Assembly (NCBI RefSeq): GCF_002938425.1
Contig: NZ_POQU01000016.1
Span: 1 to 54,634 of the forward strand
Length of the DNA: 54,634 nucleotides
Direction of reading: 5' to 3'
From: Blastococcus atacamensis
Lineage (GTDB): Bacteria; Actinomycetota; Actinomycetes; Mycobacteriales; Geodermatophilaceae
The translations under genes were made by a program, and so were the position numbers. This document shows positions 30,946-44,038 of the stretch, one piece after another; positions within the stretch are counted from its first letter, which is position 1, and every line of letters begins with the position of its first letter. Under the pieces are notes generated by a model, which ran no database searches, was not told the origin of the DNA, and worked only from the letters and a program-made list of their open reading frames with translations.

Positions 30946-32138
30946 TGCGTTCCGTCGACGACCTCATCGCCGAGGGCGTCTCGGGTCGGCGCGTGCTCCT
31001 GCGCGCCGACCTGAACGTCCCGCTGGACAAGCAGACCCGCGAGATCACCGACGACGGCCGGATCCGCGCCAGCCTGCCCACGCTGCAGGCGCTGCGGGAG
31101 GCCAGCGCGCGCGTGATCGTGGCGGCCCACCTGGGCCGCCCCAAGGGGACGCCGGACCCGCAGTTCTCCCTCGCGCCGGTCGCCGCGCGCCTGGGTGAGC
31201 TGCTCGGGGCCGACGTCCCGCTGGCGGGCGACGTGGCCGGGGACGACGCCCGTGCCCGGGCGTCGGCGCTGGCCGACGGTGACGTGCTCCTGCTGGAGAA
31301 CGTCCGCTTCGAGGGCGCGGAGACTTCGAAGGACGACGCCGAGCGCGGCGAGCTGGCCGACCGGTTCGCCGCCCTGGCCGACGTCTACGTCGACGACGCG
31401 TTCGGTGCCGTGCACCGCCGGCACGCCTCGGTGTTCGACGTCGCCGAGCGGGTGCCGCACTACGCCGGCCGCCTCGTGGCCCGCGAGCTCGAGGTGCTGA
31501 CCCGCCTCACCACCGAGCCCGAGCGGCCCTACGTGGTCGTGCTCGGCGGCTCCAAGGTCAGCGACAAGCTGGCGGTCATCGAGGCGCTGCTGCCCAAGGT
31601 CGACCGGCTGCTCGTCGGCGGCGGCATGTGCTTCACCTTCCTGGCCGCGCAGGGTCACGGTGTCGGAACCTCGCTGCTCGAGGCCGACCAGGTCGAGACC
31701 TGCCGCCGGCTGCTGGCCGAGGCCGACGGCCGGATCGTGCTCCCGACCGACATCGTGTGCGCCGACCGGTTCGCCGCCGACGCCGAGGTCAGCGTGACCC
31801 CGGCCGACGCCATCCCGGACGACCTGATGGGACTGGACATCGGCCCCCTCAGCGTCGACCTGTTCACCGCCGAGCTCGTGGACGCACGGACCGTCTTCTG
31901 GAACGGGCCGATGGGCGTGTTCGAGCTTCCGCCCTTCGCCGCCGGCACCCGCGGCGTCGCCGAGGCCGTGTCCGGAGTCGAGGGCCTCTCCGTCGTCGGC
32001 GGCGGTGACTCCGCCGCCGCCGTCCGGGCGCTCGGCCTGGACGAGGAGGCCTACGGGCACATCAGCACCGGCGGCGGTGCGTCGCTGGAGTACCTCGAGG
32101 GCCGGGACCTCCCGGGCCTCGCGGTGCTCTCGGACTGA
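30945..32138 (+). CDS. pgk: Phosphoglycerate kinase
   Basis: A 397-residue monomeric kinase that makes ATP from 1,3-bisphosphoglycerate. Seen: [13 protein letters not shown] with the substrate-binding Asp/Asn, [53 protein letters not shown] and the nucleotide-binding [10 protein letters not shown] near the end, where [13 protein letters not shown] closes the protein. The ATG overlaps the gap stop (TGATG). Length is normal. Followed by tpiA after 11 bases. Confidence 0.98.
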
Positions 32139-32149
32139 ACGGGGAGATC

Positions 32150-32938
<789 letters not shown>

Positions 32939-32984
32939 ACCCTGCTGCCCGCCGCGGCCGGACACGGGGAGGGGCGGGCAGCAG

Positions 32985-34763
32985 GTGGTGCAGCAGACGC
33001 TGGAACGGCTGGCCGAGCGGCTGCCGACGTGGGCCCGGGGCTGGTCCCGCAGGCGGATCCTCGGCGCCTTCGCCGTCGTGCTGCTCGTCGTGGTGCTCGC
33101 GGTCAGCTGCCTCGGTGGCGCCGGGGGCCGGGCGGACGTCCCGGTGCTGGCCGACGGCGCGGACGTGGCGGTCGACGGGGTCCGTTCGCCGTCGGAGCGC
33201 AGCGGCGGCACCCTGCGGATCGTCGCCCCGGACATCGACAGCCTGGACCCTCAGCGCTCCTACCTGCCGGGCGTCTGGAACCTGATGCGGCTCTACACCC
33301 GCACGCTGGTCACCTACTCGGCCGAGCCGGGGAAGACCGACCAGCTGGTCCCCGACCTCGCCACCGACCTCGGCACCGTCTCCGAGGACGGCCTCACCTG
33401 GACCTTCACCCTCCGCGAGGGCGTCCGGTTCGAGAACGGGCGTGAGATCACCGCCCCGGACATCAAGTACGGCATCCAGCGGTCATTCGCCTCGGACGTG
33501 ATCGTCGGCGGTCCGACCTACGTCGTCGACCTCCTGGACGACCCGGCCAATCCGTACCCGGGTCCGTACTCGCGGGAGGAGGACGATCCTGACCTCTCCG
33601 CCGTCGAGACGCCCGACCCGCGCACGATCATCTTCCGGCTGCGCGCCCCGCAGCCGGACTTCCCCTACGTCCTCGCCCTGCCGTCGAGCAGCCCCGTGCC
33701 GGCCGAGGCCGACACCGCGGGCCAGTACGGCCAGGACCCGATGTCCACCGGGCCCTACGCGATCACCTCCGTGGACCCCGAGGCGGGGATCCTGCTGGAG
33801 CGCAACCCGCAGTGGGACGCCGCCACCGACCAGGTCCGCACCGCGCTGCCGGACTCCGTGGTCGTGCGCACCGGGCTGTCCGGGCTCGAGCGCGACCAGG
33901 CGCTGCTTGCCGGCTCGGCCGACATCGACATCGCAGGTGCCGGTGTGCAGGCGGCGACGACCGCCCGCCTGACGGGGGACGACGACGACCCGCTGCTCGC
34001 CCGGGTGGACGACGTCACGACCGGTTCGCTCCGCGTCCTGGCCCTCCCCACCGACGTCGCCCCCATGAACGACCCCGACTGCCGTGCGGCCGTCGCGGCG
34101 ACCATCGACCGGCAGGCGGTGCAGGACGCGCTGGGCGGTGCCTCGGACGCCGTCCGCAGTTCCGAGCTGTGGCCCCGGGGACTGGACGACGGTCCCAAGC
34201 ACACGGACACCGAGCCCGACCTCGACGCGGCCCGGAACGCCCTCGAGGCGTGCGGGCAGCCCGACGGGTTCAGCACCGTGCTCGCCGTGGCGGACGTACC
34301 GGCCAGCCTGGAGGTCGCCGACGAGGTCCGCGGGCAGCTCGCGGAGGTCGGCATCGACGTGGAGGTGCGGCCACTGGACCCGCTGACCTTCTACGCCACC
34401 GAGGTCGGCAACCCCGACATCGTGGCCCGGAACGGCTACGGCATCGTGCTGGCCACCCGCACCGTGGACTTCCCGACGCCGGGCTCCTTCCTGGTGCCGC
34501 TGGTCGACGGCCGCAGCGTTCGCCTGGTGGGCAACACGAACCATGCCCGGCTCGACGACCCGGCGATCAACGCGCTCGTCGACGAGGCCCTGACAGCCGG
34601 TCCGGCGTCGTGGCGCGATGTGGCCGAGGCGGTCCTCGAGACCTCGGCCTACGTGCCGCTGGCCGAGACCCGGATCCAGCTGATCGCCGGGCAGCGGCTG
34701 CACAACGGCGTCGTCATGCGGCCCTATGCCGGCTACGACGTCGCCACCGCCGGCGTCCGCTGA
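32985..34763 (+). CDS. Peptide ABC transporter substrate-binding lipoprotein (family 5), orphan
   Basis: A 592-residue extracytoplasmic solute-binding protein of the SBP_bac_5 family, which binds oligopeptides, nickel or similar ligands for ABC importers. A basic N-terminus (RLPTWARGWSRRR) precedes a hydrophobic helix ending in a lipobox-like LAVSC, so lipid anchoring is likely. Family motifs: GGTLRIVAPDIDSLDPQRSY, LVPDLATDLGTVSEDGLTWTFTLREGVRFENGREITAPDIKYGIQRSF (split over residues 120-170) and STGPYAI. GTG 32985 follows GGGGAGGGGCGGG. No permease or ATPase gene is adjacent; it lies between tpiA and secG. Confidence 0.9.
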   Translation: MVQQTLERLAERLPTWARGWSRRRILGAFAVVLLVVVLAVSCLGGAGGRADVPVLADGADVAVDGVRSPSERSGGTLRIVAPDIDSLDPQRSYLPGVWNLMRLYTRTLVTYSAEPGKTDQLVPDLATDLGTVSEDGLTWTFTLREGVRFENGREITAPDIKYGIQRSFASDVIVGGPTYVVDLLDDPANPYPGPYSREEDDPDLSAVETPDPRTIIFRLRAPQPDFPYVLALPSSSPVPAEADTAGQYGQDPMSTGPYAITSVDPEAGILLERNPQWDAATDQVRTALPDSVVVRTGLSGLERDQALLAGSADIDIAGAGVQAATTARLTGDDDDPLLARVDDVTTGSLRVLALPTDVAPMNDPDCRAAVAATIDRQAVQDALGGASDAVRSSELWPRGLDDGPKHTDTEPDLDAARNALEACGQPDGFSTVLAVADVPASLEVADEVRGQLAEVGIDVEVRPLDPLTFYATEVGNPDIVARNGYGIVLATRTVDFPTPGSFLVPLVDGRSVRLVGNTNHARLDDPAINALVDEALTAGPASWRDVAEAVLETSAYVPLAETRIQLIAGQRLHNGVVMRPYAGYDVATAGVR

Positions 34764-34807
34764 CGCCGCTGTGCCCTGACCTCGCCGGTCCCCGGTCGGG
34801 CGTCGGC

Positions 34808-34813
34808 TAGGCT
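34808..34813 (+). promoter_or_regulatory. -10 box before secG
   Basis: TAGGCT lies 54 bases before the secG start, with no clear -35 at normal spacing. The leader ends with CGGAGAGG as ribosome site. Confidence 0.4.
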
Positions 34814-34866
34814 CGGGGCGAGAGCTGGCGTCCGACGCCGGTCGTCGAGCTTTTCCGGAGAGGTCA

Positions 34867-35097
34867 ATGGAGCTGGTGCTCAACGTGCTGCTGGTGCTCA
34901 CCAGCATGCTCCTCGTGGTGCTCATCCTGCTGCACCGCGGCAAGGGTGGCGGTCTGTCGTCGATGTTCGGTGGCGCGGCGTCATCCTCGCTGTCCGGGTC
35001 GTCGGTCGTGGAGAAGAACCTCAACCGGCTCACGGTGTTCACCGCGCTGATCTGGACCGTGTGCATCATCGGCCTCGGCATCCTGATCAAGGTGTAA
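34867..35097 (+). CDS. secG: Preprotein translocase subunit SecG
   Basis: A 76-residue membrane protein of the SecYEG channel, which helps SecA-driven export. Two membrane helices are seen (LVLNVLLVLTSMLLVVLILL and LTVFTALIWTVCIIGLGILI) joined by the conserved loop HRGKGGGLSSMFGG. Length matches actinobacterial SecG. GGAGAGG stands 5 bases before the ATG. A hairpin element starts at its stop codon. Confidence 0.95.
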   Translation: MELVLNVLLVLTSMLLVVLILLHRGKGGGLSSMFGGAASSSLSGSSVVEKNLNRLTVFTALIWTVCIIGLGILIKV

Positions 35098-35156
35098 GGA
35101 CCTCGTCCTCCCCACCCTTCGCACGCTCAGGGCGGGGCCCGGGACGAGGCCGTTCC
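35098..35156 (+). repeat. Single copy of the dispersed hairpin element after secG
   Basis: CCTCGTCC (35101-35108) pairs perfectly with GGACGAGG (35142-35149) around a 33-base loop, then CCGTTCCC. The loop closely matches the loops of the elements after whiA and ctaB, while the stem sequence differs in both arms. It starts on GTGTAAGGAC, where TAA is the secG stop. It likely works as the secG terminator. No tandem copies here. Confidence 0.75.
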
Positions 35157-35221
35157 CGTCCCTCGCCTCCCGCCTGCGGCGGACGCGACGAAATCGTGAC
35201 CGGAAACGAGCCCCGAGGTCC

Positions 35222-35227
35222 TAGACT
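35222..35227 (+). promoter_or_regulatory. -10 box before rbpA
   Basis: TAGACT, 54 bases before the rbpA GTG. A GGAAAC upstream recalls the start of stress-sigma promoters, but the matching GTT is not at the needed distance. Confidence 0.4.
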
Positions 35228-35281
35228 TTCGGCGCGGTGACCGAGGTCACCGCCACCCGGAGCAACGATCAGGGAGCACAC

Positions 35282-35623
35282 GTGGCTGGTGGCAACGCGA
35301 TCCGGGGTTCCCGGGTCGGGGCGGGTCCGATGGGCGAGGTCGAGCGGGGCGAGGCGGCGCCACGGCGTCGCATCCCGTTCTGGTGTGCCAACGGGCACGA
35401 GACCCGGGTGGTGCTGGCCAGCGAGGCCGACGTCCCGGACTTCTGGGACTGCCCGCGCTGCGGGCTCCCCGCGGGGCAGGACCGCGCGGAGCCGCCGCCG
35501 GCTCCGCGGATCGAGCCGTACAAGACCCATCTGGCGTACGTCCGCGAGCGGCGCACCGACGCCGACGGCGACGCGCTCCTGCAGGAGGCGCTGGACCGCC
35601 TCCGTGTGCGCCGCGGAGGCTGA
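35282..35623 (+). CDS. rbpA: RNA polymerase-binding protein RbpA
   Basis: A 113-residue actinobacteria-specific factor that binds the sigma factor and RNA polymerase and stabilises open promoters. Seen: AGGNAIRGSRVGAGPMGEVERGE (N-terminal tail and core start), a zinc-type pair (FWCANGHE and CPRCG), and KTHLAYVRERRTDADGDALLQEALDRLR, the sigma-interaction domain. I chose GTG 35282 because it gives the family's conserved MAGGNAIRG start. It converges on pgl with one base between the stops. Confidence 0.95.
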   Translation: MAGGNAIRGSRVGAGPMGEVERGEAAPRRRIPFWCANGHETRVVLASEADVPDFWDCPRCGLPAGQDRAEPPPAPRIEPYKTHLAYVRERRTDADGDALLQEALDRLRVRRGG

Positions 35624-35624
35624 G

Positions 35625-36437
35625 TCAGTCCTCGGTGCCGGGCAGCTGCGAGGCTGCGCCGGCGTCGAGCAACCACCGGGTGGCCCGGGTGCCGTGCACC
35701 CCGGCCGCCGGGATCTCCTGGGGTGAGGCACCGGCCAGCGCGCGTGCGACGGCCGGCGCCTTCTCCTCACCGGCGACGAGCAGCCAGACCTCCTCGGCGC
35801 TGGTGATCGCGCTGAAGCCGAGGCTGATGCGGGTGGGTGGCGGCTTGGGGCAGTTCCGCACCGCGAGGACCGGCCGCTGATCGGTGACGGCGCGGGAGCC
35901 GGGGAAGATCGAGGCGGTGTGCCCCTCGGCTCCCATGCCGAGCAGGAGGACGTCGAACCGCGGCAACCCGCTCTCGCCGGCGTACTCCCGGAGCTCGCCG
36001 AGGTAGTCCTCGGCGGCCTCCTCGGGCGTGGCGAAGCCGGCGTCGGACGCCGGCATCGCGTGCACCCGGAAGTCCGGCAGCTCCAGCCCGTCGAGCAGCG
36101 CCTTCCGTGCCTGCTCCTCGTTCCGCTCGTCGGAGCCGGCGGGCACGAAACGCTCGTCGCCCCACCAGAAGTCGACGGCGGTCCAGTCGACGACCTCGCG
36201 CACCGGCTCGGCGACCAGCCCGGCGACGTGCTCGAGGACGGCGATCCCGATTCCTCCTCCGGTGAGCACGACCGATGCGGTGCCGTGGACCGCCTGGGCG
36301 GCGGCGAGGCGGGCGACGAGCGCCTGGGCGACTGCTCGAGCCAGCCGGTCGGCGTCGGGTTCGATGACGATCTGCCGGGTCGGGCCGTCGTTCTCGGGCA
36401 GCTCGGCGGACACCCGGTCGCCGGGGGGGAGGCTCAC
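35625..36437 (-). CDS. pgl: 6-phosphogluconolactonase
   Basis: A 270-residue lactonase of the oxidative pentose phosphate pathway. Seen: VVLTGGGIGIAVLEHV, VDFWWGDERFVPAGSDERNEEQ (split around residue 105-125) and LLLGMGAEGHTASIFPGS, the three standard family blocks. The GTG start overlaps the opcA stop by four bases. It is the last gene of zwf-opcA-pgl. Confidence 0.95.
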   Translation of the reverse strand: MSLPPGDRVSAELPENDGPTRQIVIEPDADRLARAVAQALVARLAAAQAVHGTASVVLTGGGIGIAVLEHVAGLVAEPVREVVDWTAVDFWWGDERFVPAGSDERNEEQARKALLDGLELPDFRVHAMPASDAGFATPEEAAEDYLGELREYAGESGLPRFDVLLLGMGAEGHTASIFPGSRAVTDQRPVLAVRNCPKPPPTRISLGFSAITSAEEVWLLVAGEEKAPAVARALAGASPQEIPAAGVHGTRATRWLLDAGAASQLPGTED

Positions 36438-37459
36438 GAGGTCACCGCGTCCTGGCCGGTCCGGTCGTCGGACGCGGGGTCGAACCACACGTGCTCGCGG
36501 ACCGGAGGACGGTCCGAGAGGCCGTGCAGGCCGGTCGCCGCCTCCAGCGCCTCGCTGTAGGGCTCGTCGGGGTCGAGTCGGCGCAGCTCTTCGCTGAGCA
36601 GGTCACCGAGCACGCGCTCGGGCAGGGCGAGGGTGGAGTCCGGCCGGTAGGGCTGCGAGATGACGGCGCCGCCCCGGTGGTCGGCGCGGACCGCGAGCTC
36701 CTCGTCCCGGTCCAGCCGCAGGCTGACCGCCTCGACGCCGCTGGGCCCCGGGTCGCGGGACCCCTTCACGACGTCCACGGCGCAGCCGCACCTGGAGGAG
36801 ATCCACCCGGCGAGCAGCCGCGCGGTCGCGTTGCCCGGGTCGCCCTCGATCCGCCCGCCGTGCACGTGGACGGCGTCGCTGCGACGACCGGAGACCGAGT
36901 CGAGGGTGGAGGCGAGCACCGCCCGCCAGGCGGTGCTGCGGGTCCAGGCCACGTCGGAGTCACCGGGGGCGTAGTCCTCCGCCCGTACGTGCAGGGCGGC
37001 GATCGGGTCCCGTGACAGCGAGCTGTCGGTGATCCGGCGGTCGGCGAACACCCCGAGGGCGTCCGTGGCGATCCGGTCCGGTGGACCGCCGTGCCACCAG
37101 GTGACCACGGGTGCGTCGGCCGCCAGCAGCGGGAGCACGACGGATTCGGCGTGCAGGGCGAGCCGGCCGTACATGCGCATGACCACGGCCTCGCCCGGGC
37201 CCAGCCGGCCACCGATCTGCACCTCGGCGTCCAGGCGGGGGACCGGGGCGTCGATCTGCCGGCGGACGACGATGAGCACGCGGCAGGGGTGCATCTCCGC
37301 GGCATGGGTGGCGGCGTCCTCAGCCTCGGTCACCCGGCTCTCGTCGGCCACGACGACCAGCGTCAGTGCGACACCGGACAGGACGGCCCCGCCGGTGCGC
37401 CGCTGGGCGGCCAGCTCCTTGACCACCGCCGAGCCGGTGGTGTCCCACAGGGTGGTCAT
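36434..37459 (-). CDS. opcA: Glucose-6-phosphate dehydrogenase assembly protein OpcA
   Basis: A 341-residue OpcA, an activator or assembly factor of glucose-6-phosphate dehydrogenase found in actinobacteria and cyanobacteria. Seen: LWDTTGSAVVKELAAQRR at the start, VLSGVALTLVVVADES, HPCRVLIVVRR, GRLALHAESVVLPLLAADAPVVTWW (residues about 115-140) and DLAWTRSTAWR-type sequence (DVAWTRSTAWRAVLAS). ATG 37459 has AGGAGGAG upstream. It lies between zwf (22 bases) and pgl (4-base overlap). Confidence 0.95.
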   Translation of the reverse strand: MTTLWDTTGSAVVKELAAQRRTGGAVLSGVALTLVVVADESRVTEAEDAATHAAEMHPCRVLIVVRRQIDAPVPRLDAEVQIGGRLGPGEAVVMRMYGRLALHAESVVLPLLAADAPVVTWWHGGPPDRIATDALGVFADRRITDSSLSRDPIAALHVRAEDYAPGDSDVAWTRSTAWRAVLASTLDSVSGRRSDAVHVHGGRIEGDPGNATARLLAGWISSRCGCAVDVVKGSRDPGPSGVEAVSLRLDRDEELAVRADHRGGAVISQPYRPDSTLALPERVLGDLLSEELRRLDPDEPYSEALEAATGLHGLSDRPPVREHVWFDPASDDRTGQDAVTS

Positions 37460-37481
37460 CGGATCTCCTCCTGGTGCCCGG

Positions 37482-38999
37482 TCACGGTCGCCGCCACCGG
37501 CGGCCCTCGGCGGCGAGCATCTCGTCCGCCGCTCGCGGCCCCCACTCACCGGCCCGGTAGGCGTCGGGGGTCGTGCCCTGCCAGAACTCCTCCAGCGGGT
37601 CGATCACGGCCCAGGAGGCCTCCACCTCCGCGTTGCGGGGGAACAGCGTCGCGTCACCGAGGAGGACGTCGAGCAGCAGCCGCTCGTAGGCCTCGGGGCT
37701 GGACTCGGTGAACTGCTCGCCGTAGAGGAAGTCCATCGACACGTCGCGGACCTCCATGACGCTGCCCGGCACCTTCGACCCGAACTTCAGGGTCACCCCT
37801 TCGTCGGGCTGCACGCGGACCACGAGCTGGTTGTTGCCCAGCTCCTCGGTGTCGGTGTCGGCGAAGGGCAGGTGCGGTGCGCGCTTGAACACCAGCGCGA
37901 TCTCGGTGACCCGCCGGGGGAGGCGCTTGCCGGTGCGCAGGTAGAACGGGACGCCCGCCCAGCGCCGGGTCTCGACGCCGAGCCGGACCGCGGCGAAGGT
38001 CTCGGTCGTCGACTGGGGGTCGACGCCCTCCTCCTGCTGGTAGCCGCAGGCCCGCTGGCCGGCCAGCCACCCCTGCTCGTACTGCCCGCGGACGGCGAAG
38101 GTGCGCAGGTCGTCGGGGAGGGAGATGGCGCGAAGCACCTTGAGCTTCTCGGTGCGGATCTCTTCGGCGGAGAACTCGACGGGCTCCTCCATCGCGGTGA
38201 GCGCCAGCAGCTGCAGCAGGTGGTTCTGCAGCACGTCGCGGGCGGCGCCGGTCTTCTCGTAGAACCCGGCCCGGCCACCGATGCCGACGTCCTCGGCCAT
38301 GGTGATCTGCACCGAGTCGACGTTGTGGCCGTTCCAGATCGGCTCGAAGAGGGTGTTGGCGAACCGCAGCGCCATCAGGTTCTGGACGGTCTCCTTGCCC
38401 AGGTAGTGGTCGATGCGGAACACGTCGTCGGCGCTGAAGACCGAGTCCACCAGCTCGTTGAGCTCGCGGCTGGACGCGAGGTCGGTGCCGAACGGCTTCT
38501 CGACGACGACCCGCCGCCAGCGGTCGGGGGTGCTGTCGGCCATCCCGGTGCGCTGCATCTGCTTGAGGACGACCGGGAACATCGACGGCGGGACGGAGAG
38601 GTAGAAAGCGGCGTTGCCGCCGATGCCGTGGCTGCCCTCCAGCTCGGCCAGGTGCTCGGCGAGCTCGTCGAAGGCGTTGTCGTCGTCGAAGCTGCCCTGG
38701 ACGAAGCGGACCGTGCTCGCCAGCCGCTCCCAGACCTCCTCGCGCCACGGGGTGCGTGCGCTCTTCCGGGCGGACTCACGGGCGAGCTCGGCGAACTCGG
38801 TGTCCCCCCAGTCGCGGCGGGCGAAGCCCAGCAGCGCGAAGTTGGTGGGCAGCAGACCGCGGTTGGCGAGGTCGTAGACGGCCGGCAGGAGCTTCTTGCG
38901 CGCCAGGTCGCCGGTGATGCCGAAGACGACGAGGGCGCAGGGCTCGGGCACCCGGGGGAGTCGCCGGTCCCGCGGATCGCGCAGCGGGTTGGGGATCAT
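37482..38999 (-). CDS. zwf: Glucose-6-phosphate 1-dehydrogenase
   Basis: A 505-residue NADP-linked dehydrogenase making 6-phosphogluconolactone. Seen: LVVFGITGDLARKKLLPAVYDL (coenzyme fold), FRIDHYLGKETVQNLMALRFAN with the catalytic His/Lys signature, and YLRTGKRLPRRVTEIALVFK. Length is standard. ATG 38999 has GAGGACGGAAG upstream. A strong terminator after pgi separates it from tkt-tal-pgi, so zwf-opcA-pgl is probably its own unit or depends on read-through. Confidence 0.97.
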   Translation of the reverse strand: MIPNPLRDPRDRRLPRVPEPCALVVFGITGDLARKKLLPAVYDLANRGLLPTNFALLGFARRDWGDTEFAELARESARKSARTPWREEVWERLASTVRFVQGSFDDDNAFDELAEHLAELEGSHGIGGNAAFYLSVPPSMFPVVLKQMQRTGMADSTPDRWRRVVVEKPFGTDLASSRELNELVDSVFSADDVFRIDHYLGKETVQNLMALRFANTLFEPIWNGHNVDSVQITMAEDVGIGGRAGFYEKTGAARDVLQNHLLQLLALTAMEEPVEFSAEEIRTEKLKVLRAISLPDDLRTFAVRGQYEQGWLAGQRACGYQQEEGVDPQSTTETFAAVRLGVETRRWAGVPFYLRTGKRLPRRVTEIALVFKRAPHLPFADTDTEELGNNQLVVRVQPDEGVTLKFGSKVPGSVMEVRDVSMDFLYGEQFTESSPEAYERLLLDVLLGDATLFPRNAEVEASWAVIDPLEEFWQGTTPDAYRAGEWGPRAADEMLAAEGRRWRRP

Positions 39000-39063
39000 C
39001 TTCCGTCCTCGTGGTCGGAGTGTCCCGTCGTCGCCCCCGGGAGGGCGGACGGCGGGTGGAACC

Positions 39064-39100
39064 GGCGCGGTGCGGTCGGGCTTGCCGGCCGCACCGCGCC
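39064..39100 (-). terminator. Terminator after pgi
   Basis: Perfect 12-bp arms (GGCGCGGTGCGG 39064-39075, CCGCACCGCGCC 39089-39100) with a 13-base loop, 5 bases past the pgi stop on the minus strand. Confidence 0.8.
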
Positions 39101-39105
39101 GACGA

Positions 39106-40707
39106 TCAGCCCAGCGCGGCGAGCAGCTGGCCGATTCCCGCCGCCCGGTCGGTGAGGTGCAGGTGCAGCAGCGGGCGGTCCCGGTCGGCCAGGGCCTTGC
39201 GGTCGCCGGCGGCCTGGGCCGCCTGGAGCGTCCCGAAGGTGTAGGGCTGGTCGGGGACCGGGAGGTCCTCGGCCACCTCGCCGGTGATCTGCAGGAAGGC
39301 CCCGACCTGGGGGCCGCCCTTGTGGTACTGCCCGGTGGAGTGCAGGAACCGCGGTCCCCAGCCGAAGGTCACCGCGTGCTCGGTGCGCCGGGCGAGGGCC
39401 GCCCGCACGTCCGCGGCCGAGGCGTCCGCGAGCCGGTCCAGGTAGGCCATGACGGCGAGGTACCCGCGCGGCGGGACGGCGCCCAGCAGTGCGTCCAGCG
39501 CCAGCCGCAGGCCATCGTTGGACGTGAGGTCCACGCCGTCGAGCAGGGCGGCGCTGCCGTGGATGCGCACCGCGCCGATCGTCGCCGCGGGCTGCTCGTC
39601 GGGGAGGCCGCCGGCGAGGATCGCCTGGGTGTTCTCCTTGCTCTCGGTGACGTTCGGCTGGTCGAACGGGTTGATCCCGAGCACCCGCCCCGCGACCGCC
39701 GTGGCGTACTCCCAGGCGAGGAACTGCGCGCCGAGCGGTCCGGTGACGCCCACCGAGGGGCCGGGCTCGGGCGCCGTGTCGCCGACGAGGCCGAGCAGGA
39801 CGTCGGGGGCGCCCGCGCCCGGGGCCACGGTCGACTCCAGGACGACGGGGAGGATGCCGCGGCCCAGCTTGCCGGTGGACTCGGCGATCAGCTGCTCGGC
39901 CCAGTCGCCGAAACCCTGGATCGGCGTGCCGTCGGCGTCGGCCAGCGCGAGCTTGTCGCGGCCGGCGCGGAAGGCCCCGCCGAGGGCGAGGCCGAGCTCG
40001 AGAGCGGCGTTGTCCGGCCGGGCCAGGCCCTCGGCGAGCTGCTCGGCGTCGTCGACCAGCGCGCCGACGTCGGCGCCGGCCAGCGCCGAGGGCACCAGGC
40101 CGAAGGCCGACAGCGCGCTGTAGCGGCCGCCCACGGTGGGGTCGGCGAGGAACACGGCGCGGGCGCCCATGGCCGCGGCCGTCTCCGACAGCGGCGACCC
40201 GGGGTCGGTCACGACGACGAAGCGGGCGCCGATCTGACCCTCGTCCAGCCCTGCGGCGGCGAAGGCGGCGATGAAGGCCCGGCGCTGGCTCTCGGTCTCC
40301 ACGGTGCCCCCGGACTTGGAGCTCACCACGACGACGGTGCGCTCCAGGTCGGTCATGGCGGCGGCGACCTGACCGGGGTCGGTGGTGTCCAGCACGACCA
40401 GCGGCACCCCCGCCGTACGGCAGATCACCTCCGGCGCCAGCGAGGATCCGCCCATGCCGCACAGCACCACGCGGTCGATGCCCTCGGCGGCGAGCTCCGC
40501 CCGCAGCTGGGTCAGCTGGGCGACCAGACCGTGCGACGTGGCGGGCAGGTCGAGCCAGCCCAGCCGGACCGCCGCCTCGCTCTCCGCGTCCGGGCCCCAC
40601 AGCGTGGCGTCCTTGCGGACGAGGCGCGCGGCGACGTCGTCCTCAAGGAGCTGGGACCGGACCGGCTCGGGGACCTCCAAGCCGGTCGAGGTGAACTCCA
40701 GGGTCAC
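39106..40707 (-). CDS. pgi: Glucose-6-phosphate isomerase
   Basis: A 533-residue isomerase joining glycolysis and the pentose phosphate pathway by interconverting glucose-6-P and fructose-6-P. Seen: [46 protein letters not shown] and the C-terminal [23 protein letters not shown] with the conserved His/Lys. This is the actinobacterial, SIS-domain type. The GTG start overlaps the tal stop by four bases, so the two are co-translated. Confidence 0.96.
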   Translation of the reverse strand: MTLEFTSTGLEVPEPVRSQLLEDDVAARLVRKDATLWGPDAESEAAVRLGWLDLPATSHGLVAQLTQLRAELAAEGIDRVVLCGMGGSSLAPEVICRTAGVPLVVLDTTDPGQVAAAMTDLERTVVVVSSKSGGTVETESQRRAFIAAFAAAGLDEGQIGARFVVVTDPGSPLSETAAAMGARAVFLADPTVGGRYSALSAFGLVPSALAGADVGALVDDAEQLAEGLARPDNAALELGLALGGAFRAGRDKLALADADGTPIQGFGDWAEQLIAESTGKLGRGILPVVLESTVAPGAGAPDVLLGLVGDTAPEPGPSVGVTGPLGAQFLAWEYATAVAGRVLGINPFDQPNVTESKENTQAILAGGLPDEQPAATIGAVRIHGSAALLDGVDLTSNDGLRLALDALLGAVPPRGYLAVMAYLDRLADASAADVRAALARRTEHAVTFGWGPRFLHSTGQYHKGGPQVGAFLQITGEVAEDLPVPDQPYTFGTLQAAQAAGDRKALADRDRPLLHLHLTDRAAGIGQLLAALG

Positions 40708-41810
40708 GCCTTGGCCTCCAGCTCCGTGCGGACCGACTCGGTGAGCTCGTCCCAGGAGTCGACGAACTTCTGCACCGCCTCTTCCTCGAGCTGGCGGAAC
40801 ACGTCGTCCAGGTCGATGCCGGCGTCGCTGACCGCCTGCATGACCGCCGCGGCGTCGTCGTAGGACTTCTGCACCGGCGTGCCGGGCGCGCCGTGGTCGG
40901 CGTAGGCCATCAGCGTCTTCTCGGGCATCGTGTTCACGGTGCCCGGAGCGATCAGCTCGCTGAGGTAGAGGGTGTCGGAGTAGTCGGGGTTCTTGACCCC
41001 GGTCGATGCCCAGAGCGGGCGCTGGCGCCGGGCGCCCTTGGCCTCCAGCGCCTGCCAGCGCTCGGAGGAGAACACCTCCTCATAGGCCTGGTAGGCCAGC
41101 TGCGCGTTGGCGACCCCGGCCTTGCCCTTGAGCGAGGCGTCGGCGCCCGCCGCGTCCAGGCGCTTGTCGATCTCGGAGTCCACCCGGGAGACGAAGAAGG
41201 AGGCGACCGACTCCAGCTGGGAGAGGTCGGCGTCGGGGTCCTCGGCGACCCGCTGCTCCAGGCCGGAGAGGTAGGCGTCCATGACGGCGCGGTACCGCTC
41301 CAGGCTGAAGATCAGGGTGACGTTGACGCTGATCCCGCGGGCGATCGACGTCGTGATCGCCGGCAGGCTGGCCTCGGTGGCGGGGATCTTGATGTAGAGG
41401 TTGGGCCGGTCCACCAGCCACCACAGGTGCGCCGCCTCCGCCGCCGTGGCGTCGGTGTCGTGGGCGATGCCGGGCTGGACCTCCAGGGAGACCCGCCCGT
41501 CGCCGGGCTGCCGCTGGGCGACCGGGGCGAGCAGGTCGCACGCGTCGCGCACGTCGGCGGCGGTGATGGTGCGCAGCGACTCCTCGACGCTCACCTTCCG
41601 GACGGCCAGGGCGTGCACCTGGTCGTCGTAGGCGTCCGAGCCGCTGATCGCCGCGGCGAAGATGGTCGGGTTGGTGGTGACCCCGACGACGCTGTACTCG
41701 TCGACCATCTGCTGGAGGTTGCCGCTGCGGATGCGGTCGCGGGACAGGTCGTCGAGCCACACGGCGACGCCGGCCTTCGACAGTTCGGCGAGGTTCTCGT
41801 TCTGTGCCAT
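40704..41810 (-). CDS. tal: Transaldolase
   Basis: A 368-residue transaldolase (long actinobacterial type) that transfers a dihydroxyacetone unit through a Schiff-base lysine. Seen: [52 protein letters not shown] with the active Lys, [19 protein letters not shown] and [23 protein letters not shown] 41810 follows AGAAAGG. It starts 14 bases after the tkt stop. Confidence 0.97.
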   Translation of the reverse strand: MAQNENLAELSKAGVAVWLDDLSRDRIRSGNLQQMVDEYSVVGVTTNPTIFAAAISGSDAYDDQVHALAVRKVSVEESLRTITAADVRDACDLLAPVAQRQPGDGRVSLEVQPGIAHDTDATAAEAAHLWWLVDRPNLYIKIPATEASLPAITTSIARGISVNVTLIFSLERYRAVMDAYLSGLEQRVAEDPDADLSQLESVASFFVSRVDSEIDKRLDAAGADASLKGKAGVANAQLAYQAYEEVFSSERWQALEAKGARRQRPLWASTGVKNPDYSDTLYLSELIAPGTVNTMPEKTLMAYADHGAPGTPVQKSYDDAAAVMQAVSDAGIDLDDVFRQLEEEAVQKFVDSWDELTESVRTELEAKA

Positions 41811-41824
41811 GGCAGGTGCCTTTC

Positions 41825-44038
<2,214 letters not shown>

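Noticed and set aside
35202-35230. Sigma-R-type stress promoter before rbpA (GGAA...GTT)
   Set aside because: GGAAAC is present but no GTT occurs at the required 16-19 base spacing.
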